From Sphingopyxis italica (GTDB lineage Bacteria > Pseudomonadota > Alphaproteobacteria > Sphingomonadales > Sphingomonadaceae): DNA of 64,000 nucleotides. The notes beneath the pieces were generated by a model that saw only the letters and a list, made by a program, of their open reading frames with translations, ran no database searches and was not told where the DNA came from. The position numbers and the translations under genes are program-made. This document shows, in pieces, positions 9,051 through 18,495 of the stretch; position 1 is the stretch's first letter; each line of letters starts with the position of its first letter. The stretch is from contig NZ_JAATIT010000002.1 in the NCBI RefSeq assembly GCF_011926545.1, positions 558,001-622,000 of the forward strand. The letters run 5' to 3'.

Positions 9051-9908
9051 ATGAACCGATTTGCTTCCATCACCGCGTCGATCACCGCCTTCTTCCTTCT
9101 CGCATCGGGCGCGGAGGTTTACGCCCTCGAATGCGCAAAACCGGTGCCGCGGCCGTTCAAGGTTTTCAACGGCCTCTTCTTCGACGGACAGCCCGATTTC
9201 GGCGCCTATGGCATGCAGCCGATTCACATCATCGATCGGCAAATCTGGGCGCCCGGCGTCGCGCGCTTTGGCCCCCCGGATCAGGCGATGGTGAACCGCT
9301 ATGTCGAGGGACTGCCCGACGATGGCGCACCGATCGTCCTCGATTTCGAAGACTATGACCTCGCGAAAGGCGATGCGCAGGCCGGGCATGGCTTGACCAA
9401 ACTGCAAGCCATTCTGGATGCCTTTCGCGCGACCGGCACGAAGCGCGAGGTCGGATTCTACGGTTATGTTCCCCTGGTCGACTATTGGCGCACCGTGACG
9501 CCGATGGATTCGGAAAAATACAGGGAATGGCAGAAACAGAACGACCGCGCGGCGCCGCTGGCAGAGGACGTCGATGCCCTGTTCCCGTCGATCTATACCT
9601 ATTATCCCGATGAAACCCGGTGGGTCACGAATGCGACGGCGCAAATTTGCGAAGCGCGGCGTCTGTCGTCGAAGCCGGTCTATGTCTTCCTATGGCCTCA
9701 TTATCACAATGAAGGAAATCTCCGGCCGCCGCGCCCTATTCCCGGGCCCTACTGGAAGCGCCAACTGGAAACGGCCTACCGCCTGGCCGACGGCGTGATC
9801 ATCTGGGGCGGATGGAATGAGGCGGCCGGGACAAAGGCCAAGTGGAATTCTGACGAACAATGGTGGCAGGAGACCGTGCAATTTTTGAAAAGGATCGATG
9901 CGCAGTAA
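9051..9908 (+). CDS. Secreted GH56-like (hyaluronidase-fold) putative glycoside hydrolase
   Basis: 285 residues with a signal peptide cut after about residue 25 (VYA-LEC). The mature protein reads as a TIM barrel with the order of motifs known from glycoside hydrolase family 56: IVLDFEDYD (residues 95-103; the DxE pair Asp98/Glu100 would be the catalytic acid and its partner), then VGFYGY, then ALFPSIYTYYP, and near the end VIIWGGWNE followed by TKAKW. Animal and venom hyaluronidases have closely similar phrases at the same relative places (known from the family; not computed here). GH56 enzymes cleave hexosaminide bonds in hyaluronan with retention. In this locus it could trim or release the exopolysaccharide. 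It is shorter than animal enzymes (about 350 residues). Family assignment is by eye. Confidence 0.7.
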   Translation: MNRFASITASITAFFLLASGAEVYALECAKPVPRPFKVFNGLFFDGQPDFGAYGMQPIHIIDRQIWAPGVARFGPPDQAMVNRYVEGLPDDGAPIVLDFEDYDLAKGDAQAGHGLTKLQAILDAFRATGTKREVGFYGYVPLVDYWRTVTPMDSEKYREWQKQNDRAAPLAEDVDALFPSIYTYYPDETRWVTNATAQICEARRLSSKPVYVFLWPHYHNEGNLRPPRPIPGPYWKRQLETAYRLADGVIIWGGWNEAAGTKAKWNSDEQWWQETVQFLKRIDAQ

Positions 9909-9961
9909 GCTCCCCGGCCCCCTCACCCCGGGATGCCTGGCGGGATAGAGACCGACGAGCC

Positions 9962-11308
9962 TTACTTCGCGCCCGAACCCCGGACGACAACCACGACGGT
10001 CTTGAACAGCACGACGAGATCCAGCCACAACGAGAAATTCTTGATATAGTAAAAATCGAAGCGGAGCTTGTCATGGACTTCGCTGATCGCGGCGACATGC
10101 CCCTGATTCACCTGCGCCCACCCCGTGATCCCGGGCCGCACGATATGGCGATAGGAATAAAAGGGAATTTCCCTTTCATACCATTCGGAGAGCGGTCGAG
10201 CCTCGGGCCGGGGCCCGATCCAGCTCATTTCTCCGCGCAAGATGTTCAGAATTTGCGGAAGTTCGTCGATCCGCGTCTTGCGCAGAAAGCGTCCAATTCG
10301 GGTGATGCGATCATCGTCGTCGCGCGTGATCGCTTCGTGCACCGAATCGATCGACTCGTCCGTCTCCGCGCTCTTGGCCCGCATGGTACGAAACTTCAGG
10401 ACACGAAACGAGTGCCCTCGATAGCCTATTCTTTCCTGGCGAAAGAACACGGATCCGGGCGAATCCATCCGGACAAGAAAAGCGACGACCAATAGCGGCA
10501 GAATGAGGATGGGAAGAGCAACCGACGTCAACGCAATATCGAACAGGCGCTTGACCTTCGCGTAGGAATTGCTCGGGATCAGCGATCCGAAGCTGTTTTC
10601 CGACAGATGCTCGATGCGGACCTTGCCGGTTTGGGCTTCCCACACCTGTTTGTAATGGTGGACGCCCATGCCGTTGAGGGCCGCGATCGCGAAAGTGCGC
10701 TCCCACTCGGCAGTGTGGTCATGGTGCAGATCGGCGACGATGATGGCATCGGGCATATTCGGCAACACGGGCTTGTCGAGCATGATCGAAGCCGCTTCCA
10801 TATCGCGGCGGATGCGGTCGATATTTCCCCCGGGCACCAGGAAATAAACTCCCCGACCCCCTCGCTTCTCCATCGCGCTGATTGCGAAGCGTGCGGTCAG
10901 ACTCAATGCGAAGCTGATCGACAGGAGCACGCCGCTGTAAGGCGCGCGGATGAGAAGGATGGCGAACATAGCGACGCCATAGCTCGCCGCAAATGCCGGA
11001 AAAACATAGCTGGCGCCGATTGTGCCGGGGAAATCGGCGAGCTTGCGCACCCCAACCACGCCAGCCATTATCGCGAAGGTTGCCGCCAGCGTAGAGTTCC
11101 AGGCGGGTATATTTTCGGATAGGGCCGACAGATCGTTCAGAAAATAGATCAGAACCGGAAGGATGACACCCGCGAAGAAGCAGATCAGGAACTGCACGCG
11201 CAGCGAGGAAAAAAACAACTGCAAGGTCAGGCCGCCGCGTATCGGAGGCTCCGGCGCTCCAACACGCCTGTTTCCTTGAAGATCGGAAGCGTTCGGTGAA
11301 GTTAACAA
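9962..11308 (-). CDS. Initiating sugar-phosphate transferase (undecaprenyl-phosphate glycosyl-1-phosphate transferase)
   Basis: 448 residues. The N-terminal third has about four membrane segments; a soluble middle part follows, then a fifth membrane segment (SVALPILILPLLVVAFL) and the bacterial sugar transferase domain (about 245-448) with RQERIGYRGHSFRVLKFRTM, RKTRIDELPQ and MSWIGPRPE. Proteins of this type (WcaJ, PssY, GelB/SpsB) load the first sugar phosphate, often glucose or galactose, onto undecaprenyl phosphate at the cytoplasmic membrane. It is the last gene of the leftward exopolysaccharide run and stands 170 bp after fcl. The sugar specificity cannot be read from the sequence. Confidence 0.9.
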   Translation of the reverse strand: MLTSPNASDLQGNRRVGAPEPPIRGGLTLQLFFSSLRVQFLICFFAGVILPVLIYFLNDLSALSENIPAWNSTLAATFAIMAGVVGVRKLADFPGTIGASYVFPAFAASYGVAMFAILLIRAPYSGVLLSISFALSLTARFAISAMEKRGGRGVYFLVPGGNIDRIRRDMEAASIMLDKPVLPNMPDAIIVADLHHDHTAEWERTFAIAALNGMGVHHYKQVWEAQTGKVRIEHLSENSFGSLIPSNSYAKVKRLFDIALTSVALPILILPLLVVAFLVRMDSPGSVFFRQERIGYRGHSFRVLKFRTMRAKSAETDESIDSVHEAITRDDDDRITRIGRFLRKTRIDELPQILNILRGEMSWIGPRPEARPLSEWYEREIPFYSYRHIVRPGITGWAQVNQGHVAAISEVHDKLRFDFYYIKNFSLWLDLVVLFKTVVVVVRGSGAK

Positions 11309-11478
11309 TTTCGTTTCGCTGCTTCAGGGTCACAAAAGCGGACAATATCCGCATGCTCACGACCGCAAGGGAGGTGGACGTTCATTATCGCGAGAGAAAC
11401 CGGCCAGGCAAGCCGGGAGCGCAGCGGTCTGGCCCGCTTTCGCGTTGATCGCCGCACAAAGACCGAACCGCCGGGCTG

Positions 11479-12435
11479 TCATGCCTCACGCAGCGCGGCC
11501 TTGTTTTGTTGAAACCATTCATATGTTTCCTGAACCCCTTGATCGAGAGCGATGGTCGCTTGCCATCCCATCCGTGCGAGTCTGGAAACATCCATCAACT
11601 TGCGTAAGGTTCCATCGGGCTTCGCCGTGTCGAACGCGATGCGTCCGGCAAAGCCGGTCTTGTCGGCGACGAGACGGGCCAGGTCCGCGATGCTGACGTC
11701 CGTCCCGGTCCCGACATTGATGTGGCTGAGCATCGGACGGGTCTCGGCCTCGTAAACCGTCTTGTCGAGCCCCAGAACGAACAGCGAAGCCTCCGCCATG
11801 TCGTCGACATGCAGAAATTCACGGCGCGGGGTGCCGCTGCCCCAGATGACGACTTCGTCGCGACCTTCTTCCACCGCCTCGTGGAATCGCCGGATCAGCG
11901 CGGGCATGACATGGGAATTGTCGGGATGGAAATTGTCGCCCGGCCCATAGAGATTGGTCGGCATGACACTCCGGTAATCCATGCCATGTTGACGATTATA
12001 GCTTTCGCACAGCTTGATGCCGGCGATCTTCGCGACGGCATAGGGTTCGTTGGTGGGCTCGAGAACGCCGGTCAGCAACGCATCTTCGCGCATGGGCTGC
12101 GAAACCGCGCGCGGATAGATGCAGGACGAACCAAGAAAAAGAAGTTTCTCGACGCCCACCCGAAATGCCTGATGGATGACATTGCATTCCATCATCAGAT
12201 TTTCATAAATAAAATCGGCGGGATAGCTGTTGTTCGCGTGAATTCCCCCGACCTTTGCGGCCGCCAGCACGACCGCGTCCGGGCGCTCGCTCGCCATGAA
12301 CCGCCGCACCGCATCCTGATCGGTGAGATCGAGTTCGCTACGCGATCGCACGACCACGTCCGCGCCGGCTCGCTGCAAGCGGCGGAGGATGGCGCCCCCC
12401 ACCATTCCCCGGTGCCCGGCAACATAATATTTCAT
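11479..12435 (-). CDS. fcl: GDP-L-fucose synthase
   Basis: 318 residues. It is the NADPH-dependent epimerase/reductase that turns GDP-4-keto-6-deoxymannose into GDP-L-fucose. The dinucleotide motif [10 protein letters not shown] is at the N-terminus, followed by the SDR active site FLGSSCIYP and YAVAKIAG (Tyr/Lys), and the family phrases [13 protein letters not shown] and [14 protein letters not shown]. It lies 11 bp after gmd, which makes its substrate, so the pair is an operon. The C-terminus is of normal length. Confidence 0.96.
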   Translation of the reverse strand: MKYYVAGHRGMVGGAILRRLQRAGADVVVRSRSELDLTDQDAVRRFMASERPDAVVLAAAKVGGIHANNSYPADFIYENLMMECNVIHQAFRVGVEKLLFLGSSCIYPRAVSQPMREDALLTGVLEPTNEPYAVAKIAGIKLCESYNRQHGMDYRSVMPTNLYGPGDNFHPDNSHVMPALIRRFHEAVEEGRDEVVIWGSGTPRREFLHVDDMAEASLFVLGLDKTVYEAETRPMLSHINVGTGTDVSIADLARLVADKTGFAGRIAFDTAKPDGTLRKLMDVSRLARMGWQATIALDQGVQETYEWFQQNKAALREA

Positions 12436-12446
12436 CGGTTCAGCCT

Positions 12447-13574
12447 TTATGTTTCGATCGACACCGGAAGATCGAGCCCGTTTTCACGCAGCAAACGGTG
12501 ACGCTTGGCCGCTCGCAGATCTTCGGCGACCATTTCCGCACACATTTGCTGAACCGTGATTTCCGGAACCCAGCCGAGCCTTTCCTTGGCCTTGGCCGGA
12601 TCGCCCAGCAGGGTCTCGACTTCCGCCGGGCGAAAATAGCGGGGGTCGATCCGGACGATGACGTCGCCTTCCTTGATCGCGGGCGCGGAGTCGCCGGCAA
12701 TCGCCTCGACGATCGCCTTCTCCTCCACCCCTTCGCCCTCGAAGCGAAGGGTGATGCCGAGTTCGGCCGCGGACCACAGGATGAATTCACGGACGGAATA
12801 TTGAATGCCCGTGGCGATCACGAAATCTTCGGGGTGGTCTTGCTGCAGCATCATCCACTGCATGCGCACATAATCCTTCGCATGGCCCCAGTCACGCAGC
12901 GCGTCGATGTTCCCCATATAGAGGCAATTCTCGAGCCCTTGGGCGATATTCGAAAGTCCGCGGGTGATCTTGCGCGTCACGAAGGTCTCGCCCCGACGCG
13001 GGGATTCGTGATTGAACAAAATGCCGTTGCAGGCATAAATGCCATAGGCCTCGCGATAATTGACGGTGATCCAGTAAGCATAGAGCTTGGCGACGGCATA
13101 GGGCGAGCGCGGATAAAAGGGCGTCGTCTCGCGCTGCGGCGTTTCCTGTACAAGCCCGTATAGCTCCGAGGTCGAAGCCTGATAGAAACGGGTTCGCTTG
13201 TCGAGACCCAGAAAACGTATCGCCTCGAGCAAGCGGAGCGTGCCCATCGCGTCCACATCGGCGGTATATTCGGGGGCTTCGAAGCTGACCGCGACGTGGC
13301 TCTGCGCGCCGAGGTTATACACTTCGTCGGGCTGGACCTCCGACAACACGCGCGTCAGATTGGAGCTGTCCGTAAGATCACCGTAATGGAGAATGATGCG
13401 CGCGTTGTCGGTGTGCGGGTCTTCATAGATGTGGTCGATCCGCTGCGTATTGAACATCGACGCCCGGCGCTTGATGCCGTGGACCTCATAGCCCTTTTCC
13501 AGCAGAAACTCCGCGAGATAGGAGCCATCCTGGCCCGTAATGCCCGTGATCAAAGCCTTTTTAGTCATCACCAT
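12447..13574 (-). CDS. gmd: GDP-mannose 4,6-dehydratase
   Basis: 375 residues. It converts GDP-D-mannose to GDP-4-keto-6-deoxy-D-mannose. The NADP motif [15 protein letters not shown], the nucleotide-site GIKRRAS, the catalytic Thr/Glu region ASTSELYG and the Tyr/Lys pair in [15 protein letters not shown] are all present, as are [16 protein letters not shown] and WGHAKDYV. The start could be the ATG at 13574 or the one two codons later. It is 4 bp from the upstream glycosyltransferase gene and 11 bp from fcl. Its substrate would come from manC (32299-33372). Confidence 0.96.
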   Translation of the reverse strand: MVMTKKALITGITGQDGSYLAEFLLEKGYEVHGIKRRASMFNTQRIDHIYEDPHTDNARIILHYGDLTDSSNLTRVLSEVQPDEVYNLGAQSHVAVSFEAPEYTADVDAMGTLRLLEAIRFLGLDKRTRFYQASTSELYGLVQETPQRETTPFYPRSPYAVAKLYAYWITVNYREAYGIYACNGILFNHESPRRGETFVTRKITRGLSNIAQGLENCLYMGNIDALRDWGHAKDYVRMQWMMLQQDHPEDFVIATGIQYSVREFILWSAAELGITLRFEGEGVEEKAIVEAIAGDSAPAIKEGDVIVRIDPRYFRPAEVETLLGDPAKAKERLGWVPEITVQQMCAEMVAEDLRAAKRHRLLRENGLDLPVSIET

Positions 13575-13578
13575 ACCT

Positions 13579-14328
13579 TCACGATTTCCGAAAAAACTGC
13601 GGAACTTTCTGTATATTCTTGAGGAACAATGCGCTGAGGCCGCCGATGTCGTTGCGACGCAGCGCCCTATAGTCCTCCCGACTCTTGCGGAGGATACGCT
13701 CCAAAGAGCGATTGCTCTCGCCCCCTAGGCGCATTTTGACCATGACGCCAGAAAGATAGGAAACGCGCACCTCCTCGTCGCTGAAATAGCGAAGAATCGC
13801 GTCATAGTCCGCCGCGATACGAAAGGACGTGTCATAACCGCCCAATCGTTCGATCACGTCCCGGCGCAGGAATAGAGCGGGATGCGGCGGCATCCATCCC
13901 CGACGAAGTCGATCGGAATCGAAAGCTCCGGACTTCCAGTGCCGAACGACGCGCGATGTATCCCCCGCCGCGACATAGTCGAGATCGCCATAGATCGCAT
14001 CCGCGCCGGTTTTGGCGAAGGCGTCGGATACCCGCGCCAGAATATCGGGGCTGGCGAAAAAGTCATCCGAATGGAGCACTCCGACAATTTCACCCGAACT
14101 GCGTGCAAAAGCACGGTTGAGCGCCTCATAGATGCCACCATCACGGCGACTTTCGACATGGCGCCGGGCATCCGGCCTTGCCGCCAGCAGCGCGAGGGTT
14201 CCGTCGGTAGAGCCGCCGTCCTGCACGACATGCTCCCAATCGGAATGCGTTTGTTCCTCAAGGCTATCGAGCGCTTGGCCCAATGTGGCCACTCGATTCC
14301 AAACAGCGGTTAGAATTGAAATTTTCAT
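13579..14328 (-). CDS. Family 2 glycosyltransferase
   Basis: 249 residues with a GT-A fold: it starts [12 protein letters not shown], has the nucleotide-binding QDGGSTDGT and the metal-binding DDF in [10 protein letters not shown] (about residue 88), and [11 protein letters not shown] / [10 protein letters not shown] in the acceptor half. This arrangement is that of WcaA/WbbD-like transferases that add sugars to lipid-linked repeat units on the cytoplasmic face. Donor and linkage are not readable. It is only 4 bp upstream of gmd. Confidence 0.88.
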   Translation of the reverse strand: MKISILTAVWNRVATLGQALDSLEEQTHSDWEHVVQDGGSTDGTLALLAARPDARRHVESRRDGGIYEALNRAFARSSGEIVGVLHSDDFFASPDILARVSDAFAKTGADAIYGDLDYVAAGDTSRVVRHWKSGAFDSDRLRRGWMPPHPALFLRRDVIERLGGYDTSFRIAADYDAILRYFSDEEVRVSYLSGVMVKMRLGGESNRSLERILRKSREDYRALRRNDIGGLSALFLKNIQKVPQFFRKS

Positions 14329-14386
14329 CGAATTTTCAGTTAATTACCTCGGCGTGGAAACCATTCATGGCCCGATGTGATCCGCG

Positions 14387-15334
14387 TCATGTTGCTGACA
14401 GCCCGTTCAAAATGGCCTCGCCATGGTCTTTCCAAGAAGGTATCCGCCAACGGGGTGCAGCTTCGTCGAAAGCCGCGTCGATCTCTTCTACCGTGAGACG
14501 ATCGCGTATATCGCGGAAATACTCGAGCGCCTCGTCTACCGATGCGACCTGCCGCCAGAAGGGATAGCCGGGCGCGATCCTTTCCATCTCGTCAGCGATG
14601 TCGGCGCAGCTCGCGATGATATCACGGCACGCGATCATCTGCATCAGTTTCAGCTTGAAGCCGACGGTAAAGCGGTCGTTGATCAACCCGAACGCGGACG
14701 AGGGGTCGGGGTCAAAATCGCCGATGACAAAACCCGCTTTCGCAAAGCGCGCGATTTGATCGTCCGTCAGACGGGAAAGCCTCTTGGGCAACCAGCCTTC
14801 CGAGCCCGAAACATGTACGATCCCCATCCGCCGAGCGGAGGGAACGGCGGGTGCGGGAGGAGGCGGAACGACGATCGTTCGCCCGCGAATGCCCGGAAAA
14901 TCGTCCTCGGCGGCGTCGCGTTCACGATGGGAGAGAAAGAAGAGCCGGGGCGTCCGATCGAACGCGCGGCGATAATGGTTGAGCGCGCCGAGCCGATAAT
15001 ATAATTCCAGGTCCTTACGATCGGGGAAACGAAAGCGCGGAAAATAATTGTGCACGATCAACGCATCGGCATTTACCACGCGTGCAAGGTCGAAGGTCGC
15101 CTCGTGCGACAAAATCGTGTGCCCGCCGGTTTCGTCCGTTGGAATGCGAAGTCGTGACGTCTCGATCCGGCCGGCCCATGTCGGCAGACGCAAAGCCCGG
15201 CGGCGGAGAACGGGTAGTTCATCGACCGCAGCGCCCGATTGCCGAAGTGCCGCGACGGTCTTGCGATCGAAGATCGCGCCGCCATCGTCGGCATCCCGGC
15301 CCAGCCCGTCAACGTGATAAAAGTGGATATGCAC
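14387..15334 (-). CDS. Putative glycosyltransferase (GT-B type, divergent)
   Basis: 315 residues starting MHIHFYHVDGLGRDADDGG. An N-terminal half with HNYFPRFRFPDR and FFLSHRERDAAE resembles the acceptor half of GT4-type enzymes, and a C-terminal half has HVSGSEGW and FGLINDRFTVGFKLKLMQMI, where a nucleotide-sugar site with a Lys would be expected in GT4 enzymes. The usual E-x7-E motif is not obvious. The position between a polymerase-like gene and a GT2 gene supports a transferase role. The stop of the upstream gene is 3 bp away. Function by context, moderate certainty. Confidence 0.65.
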   Translation of the reverse strand: MHIHFYHVDGLGRDADDGGAIFDRKTVAALRQSGAAVDELPVLRRRALRLPTWAGRIETSRLRIPTDETGGHTILSHEATFDLARVVNADALIVHNYFPRFRFPDRKDLELYYRLGALNHYRRAFDRTPRLFFLSHRERDAAEDDFPGIRGRTIVVPPPPAPAVPSARRMGIVHVSGSEGWLPKRLSRLTDDQIARFAKAGFVIGDFDPDPSSAFGLINDRFTVGFKLKLMQMIACRDIIASCADIADEMERIAPGYPFWRQVASVDEALEYFRDIRDRLTVEEIDAAFDEAAPRWRIPSWKDHGEAILNGLSAT

Positions 15335-15337
15335 CGA

Positions 15338-16630
15338 TTATCCGCCGATACCTGCGCTTGCGCGGCGCCACGGCTCCGCGGTGGGCGATGCCGCCAATCC
15401 ACCATTTCCGGATGCCAGTTCGGCGCCGCGCCGTAAGGACAGCGCGTTGACCAGAACCAGAAACAGATACCAAACAAGATAGGAAATCATATGGCCATAT
15501 GAAAAATGCACGGCGACGACGAAAATACCGATTGCGATCAACCGGCCTTTGCTGATCGAGTAAAATCTCACAAAGAGAAACGTCAGGTATGAAATTATGC
15601 CTAGCACGCCCGTCGAAAGCATCACTGCCGCGAATATATTATCAATATCGCCGCGACCAGCACTGGAAAATACACCCAACCCTCCGTATCTGTAAATAAG
15701 CCAGTCGGAATAATTTCCATATCCGGTGCCCAGGAAAAAATCGGTCCAACCATTTTCGGACCAATAGTCCAGAACCGGCCGGAACGCGTTGATCCGGCTC
15801 CCCTCGCTGCCGACCAGATCCCCTCGGGAAAAAGCCTCGCTAACAATGCCGATACGCTCGAAATATGTACTGGATATGATATCGTCCCAGTAAATAAGCA
15901 CCACGACGAACGCCATGATCAACGTCATAAATGAAATGAAAGCGTTGCGCTTTTTCTTGAAAATCACGGCCGACCATTGGGCTGCGATATAGAATGTTAC
16001 GATCAGGAATCCGGACAGCGAACCAACGTACAGAATCGAGACGCCTATCAAGGCCTTGAAGGCATTGGAAAGTTTGGATTTCTGGAACGCGATATCGACG
16101 ATCACGAACGCGAAAGCGAGATAGACGGCAAGGTGGGAGGGTTCGAAGAAGCCCGCCTTTGGCCGCAGGTAAGGCGCGGGATTTCCGCGGCGTCCATCAG
16201 GAAAAATGGTATCGAGGAGGATCAGGATATCGTCGATACGGAGCAGCGCACCGACAAGCTCGATGAAAGAGATCGCCAGAGTGACGACCAGACCGACCAG
16301 AAACCCCCGGATCATTGCCCGACTGACGCTTCGCTCGATATTCCCGAGCATGAGCGGCGAAATCACGGCGAATAGCGCGACCAGAGAGGGCAGATAGCTG
16401 CCCACCGGATTCCGGCCGATGTTCGAAACGATAAAGCAGGCCGCCATTGCGATAGCGGCGACGAGATAATCCCGCCGGGCAAAAGCTTTGGAAATGTTGA
16501 CCAGCAAAAACAGCGATCCGCATACCAGAGCCGGCGAAATGGTAAGGTCGGCAGCTACCGGATAGCCAAGCGTCGGAAACGGGATAAAGGCTGCGGTCAG
16601 GAAGGCCAATATTTCGGATAATTTCTTCAT
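15338..16630 (-). CDS. Wzy-like polysaccharide polymerase (integral membrane)
   Basis: 430 residues with about 11 membrane segments and little similarity that I can name, as usual for Wzy. A large loop at about 255-320 contains GSRINAFRPVLDYW, then FFLGTGYGNYSDW, matching the loop with Arg and 'GxGxG' seen in O-antigen polymerases and ligases. 'KAGFFEPSHLAVYL' at about 165 matches the 'E.SH.A' stretch seen in polymerases of this group. It probably joins lipid-linked repeat units at the periplasmic face. The base composition is lower in GC than neighbouring enzyme genes, as is common in wzy. Another candidate polymerase/ligase is encoded at 26397-27818. Confidence 0.75.
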   Translation of the reverse strand: MKKLSEILAFLTAAFIPFPTLGYPVAADLTISPALVCGSLFLLVNISKAFARRDYLVAAIAMAACFIVSNIGRNPVGSYLPSLVALFAVISPLMLGNIERSVSRAMIRGFLVGLVVTLAISFIELVGALLRIDDILILLDTIFPDGRRGNPAPYLRPKAGFFEPSHLAVYLAFAFVIVDIAFQKSKLSNAFKALIGVSILYVGSLSGFLIVTFYIAAQWSAVIFKKKRNAFISFMTLIMAFVVVLIYWDDIISSTYFERIGIVSEAFSRGDLVGSEGSRINAFRPVLDYWSENGWTDFFLGTGYGNYSDWLIYRYGGLGVFSSAGRGDIDNIFAAVMLSTGVLGIISYLTFLFVRFYSISKGRLIAIGIFVVAVHFSYGHMISYLVWYLFLVLVNALSLRRGAELASGNGGLAASPTAEPWRRASAGIGG

Positions 16631-16687
16631 GGCCTCACCAGCACAGCCCGGTCGCGTCGACCCGATAGCAGAATTTGTTCAGGACCG

Positions 16688-17692
16688 TCATTGCCACTTC
16701 GCGATAGCCTCGACGAACTGCTGACGCATCGCGGCGATGGACCGGACATCGACGCCGTTCGCCATGGTGTCGCCCGCGCTTGCGTGCGAATCGATCGCTT
16801 CCACCGCGCGGGCGGGCTCGCCATAGTCAATCGCCAACACCTTTGCGCCCACATAATCCGCATATTGCTCGATGACCGACCCCGATCGGACCACGGATGT
16901 TTTTCCGGTTTGGAAGGCGCGCCCGAAAACGCCCGACGCCTGATCATAATCGGGCCGATAACAGGCCCATATCATGTCGGCAACGCCGTAAAGACTCTCC
17001 AATTCGGAGTCGGAGAGATGGCGATCGACGACCATTGCCCCACAGGCCGCCAGCTCTTCCACACGGCCCGCGCTTTCCGTATCGGACTTCCCCATGACCG
17101 CAACGAGGTAACGGTCGGCCAAGCCGGTATCGGCGCACGCAATATCCCGCAGGAATTCGATGCCCTTGATGACCGATACGCCGCCGACAAAGCATAATAT
17201 CCGGCGGCCCGACGCGGCTTTTTTCAGCGATTGCGCCAGCGGCGTGAGGGGCGCAACCTTCTCCCTCTCCGCGACATCCCACATCTGGGGATCGTGGATC
17301 CAATCGCGTGCGACCGATGCGAATTCGGGTCGCACCGCAAAGGGCACGATGGTCAACACGGCGATCGACCGGACCCGACGAAGCATCGAGAAGGCACGGC
17401 GTTTCCAGCGATGATAAAATCGCGTGCCGGTGAAGCATTGTGCGGGGCGGAGGAATATTCCCACCGTTCGACGCCCGCAAACCGCGCGAACCAACGAAAT
17501 CAGAATGAAGGTGAAATAATTGTCGTCGATCGTCGAAAAGATGAGCCGCGGCGCCCGCACCATCTTTCCAAGCAGACGCATGTCGACGCGCCCATACAGC
17601 GGCTCGACATCAAGCCATTTCGATATAATCGCCTGATATGATTGGCGATGACCGTCGTCGCGCTCCACATACACATAGGATTTGCGTTTCAT
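16688..17692 (-). CDS. Putative family 4-type glycosyltransferase
   Basis: 334 residues. The first half has no clear motif beyond a possible GT-B acceptor domain. The second half starts ILCFVGGVSVIKGIEFL, the usual strand-loop of GT4 donor domains, and contains ELESLYGVADMIWACYRPDYDQASGVFGRAFQTG, which matches the place of the E-x7-E region (here the first Glu is not obvious). It is 21 bp downstream of a methyltransferase gene in the same run. Donor and acceptor unknown. Confidence 0.75.
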   Translation of the reverse strand: MKRKSYVYVERDDGHRQSYQAIISKWLDVEPLYGRVDMRLLGKMVRAPRLIFSTIDDNYFTFILISLVRAVCGRRTVGIFLRPAQCFTGTRFYHRWKRRAFSMLRRVRSIAVLTIVPFAVRPEFASVARDWIHDPQMWDVAEREKVAPLTPLAQSLKKAASGRRILCFVGGVSVIKGIEFLRDIACADTGLADRYLVAVMGKSDTESAGRVEELAACGAMVVDRHLSDSELESLYGVADMIWACYRPDYDQASGVFGRAFQTGKTSVVRSGSVIEQYADYVGAKVLAIDYGEPARAVEAIDSHASAGDTMANGVDVRSIAAMRQQFVEAIAKWQ

Positions 17693-17713
17693 GCCCCGGA
17701 TACTCGAACGCGA

Positions 17714-18415
17714 TCAAAATGCCGCGTAAAAGGCATCCCCGCGGACGGCCTTGGCGTAGCCGCCCCGGCCCGGGTGATGTTCAAACGTCAGATCGAATTG
17801 CCGGGCCCACCGCTCGGCGATTTCCTGCTCGCCCGACCGCCGGATATCGTCCAGGAAAATCGCGCAGCGATCGCCAAGTCGGGCCGATATGTTGGGGAGC
17901 GCCGGATATCGCGCCAGCCGTTTCTCTTGGGTGTAGGCGATGGGACCGTCGACGAGGACAAGGTCGACCGTCACCTCGGCCAAGCGATCGGCGACAACGG
18001 CCTGATCATACCAATGGTTGCCGTCGACGGCGTGGTCGTTGGGTCCAAGCGGCGCGATCACAATCTCGCAATGCGCGGCGGCTTCGATGCGATCGATCCA
18101 TTCGCGCACGATCGCGGCCCACGCGGGATTGTCGTCGAAGCTGATGATCCTGGCCCCGGTGCGCTTGGCGACCATTGCCATATAAACGGTCGAAATCCCG
18201 CAGCCGAATTCGACGATATTGCGCCGACCGTTGATTTCGATGTCGTTCAAGATCGACAACAGGGCCGAAGGCGCGATCGCCGACGCCGGCCACGGAAGAT
18301 AGGGTACGCCCATCTTGGCCAATTCGACCGCCGCACGCGCGTCGGCCGCCGATTGGTTGATCTCGGCCAGCTTCGTTGTTGCCCTTTTGAGGAGAGAAGG
18401 TCCGCTAGTCATCAA
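17714..18415 (-). CDS. SAM-dependent methyltransferase-like protein
   Basis: 233 residues with a Rossmann methyltransferase core: motif I is NIVEFGCGISTVYMA (about residues 66-80), motif II ISFDDNPAW, and the later DLVLVDGPIAY fits the acidic loop before strand 4. These fit O-methyltransferase families (methyltransferase 24 type) that use a conserved VDG. In an exopolysaccharide locus the target could be a sugar hydroxyl, but no substrate can be read. It lies between the flippase and a glycosyltransferase gene in the same direction. Confidence 0.75.
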   Translation of the reverse strand: MMTSGPSLLKRATTKLAEINQSAADARAAVELAKMGVPYLPWPASAIAPSALLSILNDIEINGRRNIVEFGCGISTVYMAMVAKRTGARIISFDDNPAWAAIVREWIDRIEAAAHCEIVIAPLGPNDHAVDGNHWYDQAVVADRLAEVTVDLVLVDGPIAYTQEKRLARYPALPNISARLGDRCAIFLDDIRRSGEQEIAERWARQFDLTFEHHPGRGGYAKAVRGDAFYAAF

Positions 18416-18495
18416 TTTCCCTTTGATTCTAATCTTCGTCTTTGCGCCTTAGCCGATTTGCGGACGTTTGGCCCAAATGTCGATGGTCGCCAAAG

